DNA from: Morinoia aosen
Lineage: Eukaryota > Arthropoda > Malacostraca > Amphipoda > Talitridae
Direction: 5' to 3'
Assembly: GCA_030386875.1 (NCBI GenBank)
Contig: CM059571.1
Coordinates: 26,902,355-26,966,354, forward strand
DNA: 64,000 nt
This document shows positions 1-12,220 of this stretch, piece after piece. The first letter of the stretch is position 1. Every line of letters begins with the position of its first letter. The notes beneath the pieces were generated by a model. The model worked only from the letters and a program-made list of their open reading frames with translations. It was not told the DNA's origin and made no database searches. The translations under genes and the position numbers were made by a program.

Positions 1-1341
1 TGCGTCTGAAAGAAAGCAGGCTTTCGCAGCCGCGATTTTACAAAAGTTCTAATGACGTGATTCGCTTGACAATGCAATTTATTTCATTTATCTGGTAAAA
101 ACAATTGTATATATTGCCTTGTTTTGCACGATTCGAATCTAGCTGCGTTCAAATACCGTGGGGTTGAAGTTTTCAGAGTTTTCCTCAAGCTCCAGCGTTG
201 TGTGCTCTATCGAAGTCATTCAACTATCTCTGATAAGGATATTTCAGGTACTAAGTGTGTTTCTTATAAAGAAAGAGTAGTTTATAAAATTCACGACAGA
301 ATGTTTGTACTAAGGTGTCTACTAAGGTGTCTGAAATTCTACTAAGGTGCCTGAAATTGTTATCGGTCTTGACCAAGGGAAAGCGTCATGGCGTCCTGGT
401 GTTGGTTTTTAGGTATTTGAAAAACCAATGCACAAGGTGATATGCATCAGACTTGATTGGAAATTAAGCATATTTAGATGCCGATGTTTGCTTGCTTGCA
501 AAAACTTTGTTTTCCTTCATTTGATAACTGCAAAGTCACAACAAAAAACTGGTTTACTCAGAATTTGTAGAAAGTAATTAAACTCGAGTACTTCTATGTT
601 GTAATGGAAAATACGTTGGAAACGTAATGGTTAGCTAAGTCGAAAAAGATCTGAGGTATTAAATCAACGACATACTTCAACGCTTCTGTTGAGATCGATT
701 TCGATTCATTTTATTTACTTATGAATAATTCTCTGCAGACAAACACATTGGATTCTCTATTCGGAGGGAAGTGGGGGAAAATGTTTTTTTCAATTTTCCA
801 TGTATTTCAAGCGATGAGTTTGATGAGTAATGATCGCGTTAGGATTTATGGCTCGTACTTATGTTTGCGAAGCAAATGTTGAAAGGCTTGTGTAATTTTT
901 CTCCTCGTGATACATTTTATTTTCTTGAAAATTTATTCTATTTTTTTACCTATGGTTCAAAATTTTCTATGACACTATTTTCTCACTTAGAAATATAATT
1001 GGACAAACACCAGAACTCAGAAAAAATTTTTGAATTGAAAATTTTCAGTAAAATGGGAAATTTTCAACATTTTTATTTCATATCACACACATTTTTCGAA
1101 TCTCAATACGCTAACGATATTTTAATGCTGAAGAATACCCCGAATGCTTGAAGAATTTAAATATTCGTGACAACGTTATGAGTAAGGTGAAGCTTTCGTT
1201 CATATTTCGGAGCAATTGTGCGGAAGAAAGGAAATCGCCGGTTAAATGCGGTATTTATAACAATGGGGAGATTTAGCATTGAGTTATCAATGTTTCTTGC
1301 TCTGCTCTCTCGTTGAAAAACTGTATATGAATAGACGATTT

Positions 1342-2569
1342 TCGCTCATTTGTCTCAAATGCTATATGCTCATTTGTCTAAAATCCTATATGCTCACTCG
1401 TCTAAAATCCTAAATGCTCATTTGTCTCAAATGCTAAATGCTCCTGTGTCTCAAATGCTAAATGCCCCTTTGTCTCATATGCTAAATGCTCCTTTGTCTC
1501 AAATGCAAAATGCTCTTTTGTCTCAAATGCTAAATGCTCCTTTGTCTCATGTGCTATATGCTCCTTTGTCTCAAATGCTAAATGCCCCTTTGTCTCTAAT
1601 GCTAAATTCCCCTTTGTGTCATATGCTAAATGCTCCTTTGTCTAAATGCTGAATGCCCCTTTTCTCAAATGCTAAATGCCCCTTTGTCTCAAATGCTAAA
1701 TGCCCTTTTGTCTCAAATGCTGAATCCTTCGTCTCAAATGCTAAATGCTTCATTGTCTCATGTGCTATATGCTCCTTTGTCTCAAATGCTAAATGCCCCT
1801 TTGCCTCAAATGCTAAATGCTCCTTTGTCTCAAATGCTAAATCTTTTGTATCAAATGCTAAATGCTCCTTTGTCTCAAATGCTTAATGCCCCTTTGTCTC
1901 AAATGCTAAATGCCCCTTTGTCTCAAATGCTAAATGCCCCTCTGTCTCAAATGCTAAATCCTATGTCTCAAATACTAAATGCTCCATTGTCTCAAATGCT
2001 AAATGCTCCATTGTCTCAAATGCTAAATGCTCCTTTGTATCAAACGCTAAATGCCCCTTTGTCTCAAATGCTAAATGCACCTTCGTCTCAAATGATAAAT
2101 GCTCCTCTGTCTCAAATGATAAATGCTCCTTTGTCTCAAATGCTAAATGCTCCTTTGTCACAAATGCTAAATGCTCTTTTGTCTCAAAAGCTAAATGCCC
2201 CTATGTCTCAAATGCTAAATGCTCCTTTGTCTCATATGCTAAATGCTCCTTTGTCTTAAATGCCAAGTGCCCCTTTGTCTCAAATGCTAAATGCCCCTAT
2301 GTCTCAAATGCTAAATGCTCCTTTGTCTCAAATGCTGAATGCCTCTTTGTCTCGAAAGCTAAATGCCCCTCTGTCTCAAATGCTAAATGTTCATTTGTCT
2401 CACATGTCAAATGCCCCTTTGTCTCAAATGCTAAATGCCCCTTTGTCTCAAATGCTAAATGCCCATTTGTCTCAAATGCTAAATGCCCCTTTGTCTCAAA
2501 TGGTAAATGCGCCTTTGTCTCAAATGCTAAATGCTCCTTTGTCTCAAATGCATTTGCTGATTCGTCTAA
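1342..2569 (+). repeat. 24-bp minisatellite, copy A block 1
   Basis: About 50 degenerate copies of a 24-bp unit of the form ATGCTAAATGCYCCTTTGTC plus TCAA. Because 24 is a multiple of three and the unit has no in-phase stop in several frames, long meaningless reading frames occur on both strands. The array lies upstream of the RING coding exon. Confidence 0.95.
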
Positions 2570-3037
2570 AATATTGTTTATTTACACATCAATATGTGCA
2601 GCGTCTGTCGCTTGTGTAGTATTGGTATTGGAGACACTCGTTTTAACCAAAACTCCGGTACATAATCAAACACATTGCAAGGGTAGCATTTGTGTAGAGA
2701 GGTCAGTAGGGTTGGAAATGAAGATATTATCAAGTAGTGTTGTAGAGGCCAGCATGACAGGTGTAGGCTAAGTGGTTGAGATAAGTAAAGATTTCGAGCA
2801 AAGTGTAATTGAAGTATTATTTTTTTGTTTTCATTTTTTATGCGTTGCTAAATACAATAAAAATCACCATATATGACAATCTCAAAATACAACCTCCTAG
2901 TAGAAGTATCAACGGAATAGTTTCATAATATTTATAAATTCATGAGAGGAGCATAACTGAATGGTTCAGGGGACCAATGTGAGCTGTCCTTAGGATTACA
3001 AGTTTGCTGTTTTTTTTACTAATTCAGTAAATAGAGT
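2570..3037 (+). repeat. Array flank, first of two tandem copies in copy A
   Basis: This ~470-bp segment follows the first array and is nearly repeated at 4231-4675 after the second array. Copy B has it once (34351-34810). The junction near 3037 joins ..AGAGTAGAG directly to the start of the second array. The array plus flank has therefore been duplicated as a block in copy A. Confidence 0.85.
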
Positions 3038-4230
3038 AGAGTCCTTTGTCTCAAATGCTAAATGCCCCTTTGTGTCAAATGCTAAATGCCCCTTTGTCTC
3101 AAATGCTAAATGCCCCTTCGTCTCAAATGATAAATGCCCCTTTGTCTAAAATGCTAAATGCTCCTTTGTCTCAAATGCTAAATGCCCCTTTGTCTCAAAT
3201 GCTAAATGCTCCTTTGTCTCAAATGCTAATTGCTCCTTGTCTCATATGCTAAACGCTCCTTTGTCTCGAGTGGTAAATACCCCTTTGTCTAAAATGCTGA
3301 ATGCCCCTTTGTCTCAAATGCTATATGCTCATTTGCCTAAAACCCTATATGCTCGCTGGTCTGAAGTGCTAAATGCTTCTTTCTCTCAAATGCAAAATGC
3401 TCCTCTGTCTCAAATGCTAAATGCCCCTTTGTCTCAAATGCTATATGCTCATTTATCTAAAATCCTATATGCTCACACGTCTAAAATGCTAAATGCTCCT
3501 TTGTCTCGAATGCTAAATGCTCCTTAGTCTCATATGCTAAATACTCCTTTGTCTCAAATGCTAAACGCCCCCATGTCTCAAATGCTAAATGCTCATTTGT
3601 CTCATATGCTAAATGCTCCTTTGTCTCAAATGCCAAGTGCCCCTTTGTCTCAAATGCTAAATGCCCCTTTGTCACAAATGCTAAATGCCCCTTTGTGTCA
3701 AATGCTAAATGCCCCTTTGTCTCAATGCTAAATGCCCCTTTGTCTCAAATGCTAAATGCTCCTTTGTCTCAAATGCTAAATGCCCCTTTATCTCAAATGC
3801 TGAATGTTCATTTGTCTCAAATGCTAATTGCTCCTTGTCTCATATGCTAAACGCTCCTTTGTCTCGAGTGGTAAATACCCCTATGTCTCAAATGCTCAAT
3901 GCCACATTGTCTCAAATGCTAAATGCTCCTTTGTCTCATATGCTAAATGCTCCTTTGTCTCAAATGCCAAGTGCCCCTTTGTCTCAAATGCTAAATGCCC
4001 CTATGTCTCAAATGCTAAATGCCCCTTTGTGTCAAATGCGAAATGCCCTTTTGTCTCACATGCCAAATGCCCCTTTGTCTCAAATACTAAATGCCCCTTT
4101 GTCTTAAATGCTTTATGCTCCTTTGTCTCAGATGCTAAATGCCCCTTTGTCTCAAATGCTTTATGCTCCTTTGTCTCAAATGCTAAATGCCCCTTTGTCT
4201 CAAATCCTAAATGTTCATTTATCTAAAATG
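3038..4230 (+). repeat. 24-bp minisatellite, copy A block 2
   Basis: About 50 copies of the same 24-bp unit as 1342-2569, followed by the same flank. Several variant runs are shared between blocks 1 and 2, as expected from a block duplication by unequal exchange. Confidence 0.95.
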
Positions 4231-4675
4231 TTGTTTATTCACACATCAATATGTGCAGCCTCTGTCGCCTGTGTTGTATTGGTATTTGAGACACTCGTTT
4301 CAACTAAAACTCCGGTAAATGATCAAACATTGCAGGGGTTAGCATTTGTGTAGAGAGGTCAGTAGGATTGGAAATGAAGATCTTATCAAATAGAGTGGTA
4401 GAGGCCAACGTGACAGGTGTAGGCTAAGTGGTTGGGAAAGGTCAAGATTTCGAGCGAAGTGTAATTGAAATATTATTATTTGGTTTTCATTTTTCATGCT
4501 TTGCTAAATTACAATAACAATCATCATATATGAAAATCTCAAATTACAACCTTCTATTAGCAGTATCAACGGAATAGTTTCATGACAGAAGCATAACTGA
4601 ATGGTTCAGGGGACCCCTGTGAGCAGTCCTTAGGATTACAAGTTTGCTTTTTTTACTAATTCACTAAATAGAATA

Positions 4676-6051
4676 GAGATGGACTCAATATTAACACTCA
4701 CATTTCTTACAAGTTTGGAATTCATATGTTGAGATACCATCAGATTTATCAGTACTAGTGTCGCCACAATGTATTTAAATTTTGACAGGGGATTGAAAGT
4801 TATATTTTGCCTTTGGATTGTTTAATGTATCAAAGATTCATTACATTTTCGTAGGTGTAGCACTTGAACACTTGACTGTGTTCATGATAATGTTTTGAGT
4901 TTTAGGACAATTTTTGTGGCCATTAGCATAATTACGATCGTTAAAATGAATACTTTTGTACACTTTTGGACAGATAAAAGTTACAAAATAAGGCGGTAAT
5001 TTATTTTATATGTGCTATAAGTCGATTAAAAGAAATTGATGTATAAAGTTAGATTAAATTCAATCCGTTTATACATAGTGTGTCATTATTCAATATCTTA
5101 TAAACTGTCTAAAAATCATGAAAGATGAGCATGAACTTCATTAATTTACTATAATACGATTGATAGGTCGTGACCATGATTAAGATATTCCCACGAGCTA
5201 AAATGCAACATCCCAAAAATAAATCCATAGCTGTCCAATGAAGTTGTTTCTCAGTTCAAAGTTTTATTCTCTACTCAAAATATGAAAAAAGCAGCATATT
5301 TTTCATAACAATGACGCGTAACTAAACTGACTGACGCGTAACTGACGCGTAACTTTGGGGAAGCCAGTTATTATCTGACGCAGTTGTTAACATCATTTAT
5401 TTCTATGAGGTTTTATGTTGAGTTCGTTTGAGAATGAGTTGCGTGACTCATAATTCAACAAAATCAACATGATGTGATCAGCTCTGTACATGAGCGCTAA
5501 ACATCAGTGCACCATTCTGGCCAGATGAACCCGAACGACTTCGGGTATTTACACCCCATGTAACATCGCATCACCGTAAGCGCAAACCTATACTTTCATA
5601 TACGTAGAATCTGCAACTAAGAGTAGTTAAACAGGCAACTCTGGCATCAAAAGTGTCCCTTATACACACACATTCAACTCCAGGCATCCCAGCCAAGTCT
5701 GCCATATACGAGCGTCCAGTCCAACCTAACATAACGAAACTCAATTGAATTTTAATTATAAACGGAACACACTGTAATTTCCCATATCAAAAGCACTGAA
5801 ATTGCTGACATTTATGGAGTAGGATGAAAACATCTTTCAGCATGACCAAAATTTCTTGAAAAGAATTGATATTCTTATTACTAATACGAATGAAATTATA
5901 TGTTCAAAAACACTATGATAAGAATTCTTTTTAAGTATTGCAATTTTTTTAACATTTTCTCGTAAAATTTCAACACCCGCGTACGGCCCGGGTTTGGAAA
6001 ATGCATATGAATTAAACCATCAGAAGACTTATCCGATTAAATTCTTTTCAG
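4676..6051 (+). other. Non-coding DNA upstream of the RING coding exon (copy A)
   Basis: AT-rich, with no supportable gene. A short tandem repetition of GACGCGTAACT lies near 5330-5355 and is not expanded in copy B. The stretch ends in a good splice acceptor (TTCTTTTCAG, ending at 6051), so it is probably intron or promoter sequence of the RING gene. Confidence 0.6.
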
Positions 6052-6088
6052 GTAATCTACCACTTCACGAGCGCAAACTCGAACGGCC

Positions 6089-7583
6089 ATGGACTTTACG
6101 ACTTCTGGTGAAAGTAGGAACCCCACCTGGAACTCCTGGCTGTCTGTGTCCAACCAAAATCGTCTTGAAATTTTCTCCAGCTCGACTTCCTTCGAAGTTT
6201 GCGGTGCAGATGATTCTACGAACTTTGGAAGAGTTGTTTCATTCAAACAAGACGTACTCGAGCTTCAGTCCAATATGGATTCCCCTCTTATTCTTGTGCG
6301 GATTTTGAGGAATGACATCACCTACGAAACTGGAGTTGAAGTCCGACGGCCTGATATGGAGATCAAGATCTCTTCTCAATACATCAGCCAGTCACTCCCT
6401 TTGATTGGGAAAACGTCATTCATCAAAATTTTCCAAACGGTATTATCAACATTAAAATACGTCGAAGAAGAACTGTCCAGTTTACGATGGGGCCCATTGG
6501 ACGTCTTCGCTGTGATCCAGGCGCACAGTTACGTTATGACGCAGATCACCAATAGTCTCGTCATGAACCGTTATTGTCCCGGCTTTGGATTGATGCTGGA
6601 GGAGTACGAAGGCCTCATCGACTCCTTTCAGCAATTCGTTGAGACTAAATTTTTGCCTAGTCACAACACGAAAGAACAACTATTCAGAGATGTCATCTCT
6701 AATATCTGGCACCACTTCAATAAACTATCAGATTGGAACTCTGACGAAGAATTCTATTTCGGAAAATCGGAAAAGTTTGCCGGAGTTGAAGATATAAATG
6801 AATTTTTATCGAAGACCAGCCCTCCAGAAGACTGTTCGATCTGCGTGGGGACCCTTAAGGTCGATACTTTGAACTTCGCCATCTTGTCCGACTGCTGCCA
6901 CGTGATCTGTAGCCGGTGTCTTGGGAGCTGGTTCAGGAGGAGGTGAGTGGCACTAAATAGAACCTAGCCTCGTGTCTTAACCAAGTGAAGTTCTTGTCTC
7001 TATGAGAGACATGCAATTGTCTGTGCGTTTTCTCATTTTTCTGCTAATGATAATTCATCCATTAAGGGTTGACCATAGACTACAGCAGGTCAATGATTGT
7101 TCATGTCATTTTTTTTTTAATTAGGGTAAAATTCAATCATTGTCTACATAGTGTGTCATAATTCAATATCTTAATAACTAATTAAAATTCATCAAAACGA
7201 GAGCATAGTCTTCAGTAATTAACCACAATAGGCTGAGTGTTTTTGAAATTCATTTGTTGAAGTATATCAGGTGCACACATCAACTTTTTCAAATAAGTTT
7301 TCAAGTTGAGATCCACATAATAAAGAAGCGTGCATTAAATGTTGAACTCAATGTTGCTCGCCCACACTGTCGAATGTAGTACAACTCACTCGAGTCATGT
7401 ATTAAATGTTACAGCATAAATCTCACAGACTTCGTAGCTTATGAGAGTATTTTTTGCATAGCGCTCACTGGTATTTTTTGTTGCAGTTCCACCTGCCCTA
7501 TGTGCCGCAGTGAGAGCTTGTGGATGAGCCGAGACACCTACCTGAAGCTACAAGCTGCACTGAAGACTTCTGAGCTGGAGTGA
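6089..7583 (+). CDS. RING-HC finger protein, probable E3 ubiquitin ligase (copy A, two coding exons)
   Basis: Coding exons are 6089-6942 and 7487-7583. The intron begins GTGAGT at 6943 and ends TTGCAG at 7486, splits codon 285 (phase 2), and yields 316 residues. The start ATG at 6089 has G at -3 and +4 and follows an acceptor at 6050-6051. Residues 249-291 form a canonical C3HC4 RING: Cys249, Cys252, Cys269, His271, Cys274, Cys277, Cys288 and Cys291. The last two cysteines come from the second exon. RING-HC domains recruit E2 enzymes, so ubiquitin ligase activity is the family expectation. Residues 1-245 match no family I recognise; they are soluble and lack a signal peptide or membrane segment. 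No frame disruption is visible. Whether it is transcribed is unknown, because the possible 5' exon seen in copy B is missing here. Confidence 0.8.
6943..7486 (+). other. Intron inside the RING domain (copy A)
   Basis: GT-AG intron of 544 bp with donor AG|GTGAGT and a T-rich tract before TTGCAG. It separates the sixth and seventh zinc ligands of the RING. Reading straight through meets a TGA immediately after the exon 2 arginines, so splicing is required to complete the domain. Confidence 0.8.
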
Positions 7584-10500
7584 CTCTTCATCTAAAGTGA
7601 CCACGACTGCACGTCATATTCAGGTGATTTGCGTCTCCATTAGCGTCTTGAGGTATTCGTTGCTTAATTGAAGTCGGTCAACTCGTAAATCTTGAAGGTG
7701 TTTAAGAACTCTCCCAGAGCTCACATGTGGACCTCAGAACTCACCTCGGTGATTGCCGTTACAAGTTAAGCGCTGATATTTTATTGTTTTTTCCTTCCTT
7801 TAGTTTAATGAGCGGGTACGTTTAATTCGGTAGTTTTTATTCACCTTGTTGATTGTTGATGGACGTGTTTAGTTGCTGTTGCAATGCCGGCAATCACCGT
7901 TTTTTCTTCTCTGCGCAGATTCATGACGATCCAGTCGCGGTAGAAGTTCCTAGTCACACACACGGGCGGCTGCGTTGAGACTGGAGCTAGTCACATTTCC
8001 TCTAAGCCGACGGGTTCCCTCTCCCTGCACTGAGTGTCGGACATGAACTCATTTTATTTTAATTTTATTGCAATTTAATGACTGCAACTTCTGACTTATT
8101 TATTTATTACCTTGATCAATGTCAAGGACGCTAGGGCAGCAAAACTGTTCGACTGCCCTTCAGTTAATATGGTGAATTGCCATCGACAAAAACTTTGCTT
8201 GTATTATCAAATGCGGTGTTAGGTAAAAATTATTAAATTTATTTTATTATTTTATTTCTTTGTATCCTCGAAAAATTACACATGAAAAGATCACAAAGTT
8301 CACCCAATGGATGGAGAAGGCGATATTGATCGATGTCTCTTCTGAATAATTATTCTCAAAATTGAGCGTGCGTGTAATAGTCCAGATGCCTCGCATTCCT
8401 TCTACGTTCGCCGTGAAGTTGCGTGTGCTGATCTATCGCAGCAGGAAAAGTTATGATGCAAACTACGTGCGGATGTTTGTACGCGGTCACTTAGAGCTCT
8501 CATGTGGAAACTGAAACTGTTAATTGTTTGTTTACTGATCATTTACTAGGTCTCAATCTCTAAATTTTATAACGTGATACATGGTAAGTATTTGATGTTA
8601 TATTATGCTCGTTATGGTGAAGATAATTTGTTTGGAATGAAATACCGAGCACTCAAGATTACCTGAGATATTCATGACGCGATAATATACCAAAGTTTCC
8701 GGTCATCAACTGCAGTAAAATGACCAAGCGGAAAACAAAAATTTGGGAATCAGTTTTATGAAAAGTCTTAACTTGAATTGCAATATTTCATAACTTGAAT
8801 TACAAAAATATCGCTGTATTCTACTAGGAAATTTTTAAATACTTTAGGCAAGAGCAATAAAAACCTCGCCAGTTGCTTCACTCTATCCATAGGGCACCAC
8901 CATAGTCCGCTACACACATCTTGCCTGGACGCTCACGTTTGTGTTTGTTGAGAGAGCAGCTGTGTGAGGCAAGAGTTGATTTCTCCCTTGGTTTTGCGGA
9001 AGGCAATGTGTCGTAGTGAATAGTCTTTTGCACTCTGAGAATCACTTGAACTCAACTCAATTTAGTTTCACACCTACATTTGGTTTCACTACGTCGCAAA
9101 GTAATATACTGAAACTACCTGGCCTGAATATAGGAATTGTGGTTGAATGTGGGTTGTGAGTACCAACAAACGTTACGGAACAACGTCTTGTGTTCCATAA
9201 TCTCAATTTAGCATTTCCTGTTTCATGAATGACATATTTTTGCTAGATCTTTAATTCGTTCGTAAAAACCGTTTTCAAATGAACAGCTTATAATGGCATC
9301 CAAAGTCTTTTTGTCCCCCATTTTTGCGTTCAGGTAACCCTATGGATGACCTTCACAACACTCATACATCTATATTGCATTGGAAAAAGTCGATGGCAGC
9401 ATCAGCTAATATGTAGCTTCCGAAGTGAGAGTAGCGACGGACAGACGAAGCAGGCAAGCTAGCAAGCAAGCATCAAATTGTGCGTCATTACACAGGAGTT
9501 GCGTGAAATGGATAACTTTGTAAACTGCATCAAATTTGGCTGAGGCGACTGTCGGTTATCGTTTTTCTAATTTCTCAATATCAAAACACATTAAGTAGGT
9601 GGACTTCTAGAGATGGTTTGCAGCTAAATTCAATGTGCGTTGTTCAGGAAATAAAAAAGCGCATGAAGTTTATGATCCGACCGATAAACTACGTCACATT
9701 GAAAGTGCGTGAATTTTCAATCAATAGCATTTCAAATTATGGAACTTGATTGTTATAATGCATATTTTCACTCTATTGGGACTGCAAAAACTTCATGGTT
9801 TAACAGTGATCAACTTTCATACAATATTTCAGTTTAATGCAAAAAGCTGGAAATAGAAACTGGCGCGTAGATCAGGCGATCACACAAGTAAAATATTCCC
9901 TGAGATGACTCTACGTCGCAGGTTTTGTCAAATATTTAGTTTGCGTGGAGCTTTTTTCCACAGCTCTGTCGTGCGATAATATTTATTTGCAAAATCTGCG
10001 CTATGACGAAAAAGTGATAAAGTCAACAGTGAAAATTTTTACTAACAAACTTTCAAGATTTTCATATGTCATCATTAGCCGACAGACATGCATCACAAAT
10101 GATACACTGAGTATCTCCATGAGGAACAAGTTTCATGTTCACGGCACGTAGCAGAACAATAGAAAACATCAGAAAATACACCACTACATCAGTACGTCGC
10201 ACAGGCACACACCACACTCACACCGGCACGCAGTTCTGGTGAAAGGTTTGGGTGTTTGGAATTTCTGTGTGGTTTGTTCGGTATACAGTTGCTGTTACAA
10301 TAATAGGTGATTAATGATCAGAAAATACCGAGATCTTGTGGATTTTCCGGTCAACCACGAATGGTTGACTGATGTGGAGAGGAGGGCTTGCAATCCCGGG
10401 ACAAAATTAAAATCCTGAATTCGCGTTATTTCTTTATATTTTACATTTATGCTACTGTAATTTGTTGTCCATGCCTATCGCAGTATATGGCGATTTAGGG

Positions 10501-11118
10501 AGCGAAAAACCTTTCTCTGATAAGATTCTCTGAAGAGTTCACTCTTTTTAACGGTATTTACTGACACGCCATCCCCTCCTACAAGATTGGCCACTTTTTC
10601 TTCCGGAGTACTATGATGCACCTTTACGAAGCGTGTTATTTTCGTTTGTTTAGGGTTAGTGCTTTAACTGCTGCTCTCCCTTACATGAGGGCGCTTTGTT
10701 CCATTACGAATACCATTTTCTCAGCTACTGGTTGACGCTACTGGGTCTACAGTTTTAGGCTTCACTATGTTGTGTTAACCCTTTAGGAGATGTAACAAAC
10801 CACTGGTATAGACCAGTCTTTTCAAAGTAAACTCTTGAGACATTTTATACACTGCGCACTTTCTCCAGTTGCATCTTGAACATAGTACCGCCACACAAAG
10901 GCTTTAGTTCCTACAACCTCGGCCGTTGCCATCGTTTCTATTACAGTCTATTCTTTATTACCCGCAAAACCAAACCAAAAATTATATTCTGATGAAATAG
11001 TTTAAGTATATTATGAGATAGTGTAGACAAACCTGTGTAGTGATGAGTATTGCAATAACATTAAAACACTAAGGTCCTATCTTGAGCTTTCTAAATGATT
11101 AATCATATTAAACAGCAC
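7584..11118 (+). other. Probable 3' UTR and intergenic DNA (copy A)
   Basis: No convincing reading frame. The first few hundred bases probably hold the RING gene's 3' UTR. An AATAAA lies at 8856-8861 and is conserved in copy B, but I cannot show that it is used. Conservation with 38592-42141 reflects the segmental duplication and does not by itself indicate selection. Confidence 0.4.
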
Positions 11119-11353
11119 GATTTTAAGTAATTTTCTCACTAATATCTTGAAGAATGTATATTATAAAGAATCCTGGGAAATCCCGGGAAACAGCTTGATT
11201 TCAAGTTATTTTCTCACTAATATATTGAAGTATGATATGTTTCTATTTAGAGCCCAGGAATTCCAGAGAAACCGCATGATTTTGAGTTATTTTCTCACTA
11301 AGGGCCTGAAATATCTATGCTATTTAGAATCCCTGAAATTTTCGGGAAAATAG
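11119..11353 (+). repeat. Three tandem ~80-bp units (copy A)
   Basis: Units begin near 11119, 11199 and 11277. Each starts GATTTnAGT followed by ATTTTCTCACTAA and ends in a GGGAAA-rich part. The same triplet occurs in copy B at 42142-42376, so it predates the segmental duplication. Confidence 0.8.
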
Positions 11354-11509
11354 GAATTTCGAGACCGGGAAATTTCCGCCCCAAATCTTCCGGGATCCCG
11401 TCATGCAAATCCTAATGGAGAGGTGCGTGGGCGGTCGGTCCTTTGGGAGGTGTGAGAATGTTGGCCGTGGTGAGTGGGAGTGTTGGAGCGTGGTGCTACC
11501 GTTGTGGAA

Positions 11510-12220
11510 CTGTCATCGTAGCACTCTCAACATGGTACTGCCATTGGGGTACTCTCATCGTACTACTCTTAACATAGTACTCGGGACATAGTACTCACAA
11601 AATAGTACTCCCAACACAGTACCCTCATCATGGTACTCTCAATATGGTACTCTCAACAAAGTAGCCTCAACATAGTACCTACAACATAGTACTCTCAACA
11701 TAGTACTCTCAACCTAATACTCCCATTGTGGTACTCTCATCGTAGTACTCTAAACATAGCACTCTCAGTGTAGTACTCTCAAGATAGTACTCTCATCATA
11801 GTACTCCCATTGTGGTACTCTCATCGTAGTACTTTCAACATAGTACTCTCAGCAAAGTACTCTCAAGATAGTACTCTCATCATAGTATTCTCAATATAGC
11901 ACTCACAAAATAGTACTCTCATCATAATCCTCTCAGCATGATACTCTCAACAAAGTAGCCTCATCATAGTATTCAAAACGTAGTACTCTCATCATTTCAC
12001 TCTCCCAACATAGTCCGTTCAACATATTACTCTCATCACAGTACTCCCAACATAGTACTTTCAACATAGTACTCTCATCATAGTGTTCTCAACATAGTAC
12101 TCTCATCATAATACCCTCAACATAGTACTCTCTACAAAAAATTATCAACTCAGAACCCTCAACATATCGCTCTCAACAAAGTACCCTAAACATAGTGCTC
12201 TCAACATAGTACTTCCAACA
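11510..12220 (+). repeat. 14-bp minisatellite (copy A)
   Basis: About 50 degenerate copies of CATAGTACTCTCAA. Most units contain the palindrome AGTACT. The copy B array (42538-43310) has the same flanks but a partly different order of variants. Confidence 0.9.

Noticed and set aside
1350..4353. Several reading frames of 65-220 codons with M-L-N-A-P-L-S-Q repeats, also at 33417-34315
   Set aside because: They come from the 24-bp minisatellite, which is open in several frames on both strands. The frames shift with each odd-length unit, and there is no domain or conserved start.
11510..12220. CRISPR-like array
   Set aside because: Units are 14 bp and contiguous, with no unique spacers; it is a minisatellite in a eukaryotic context.
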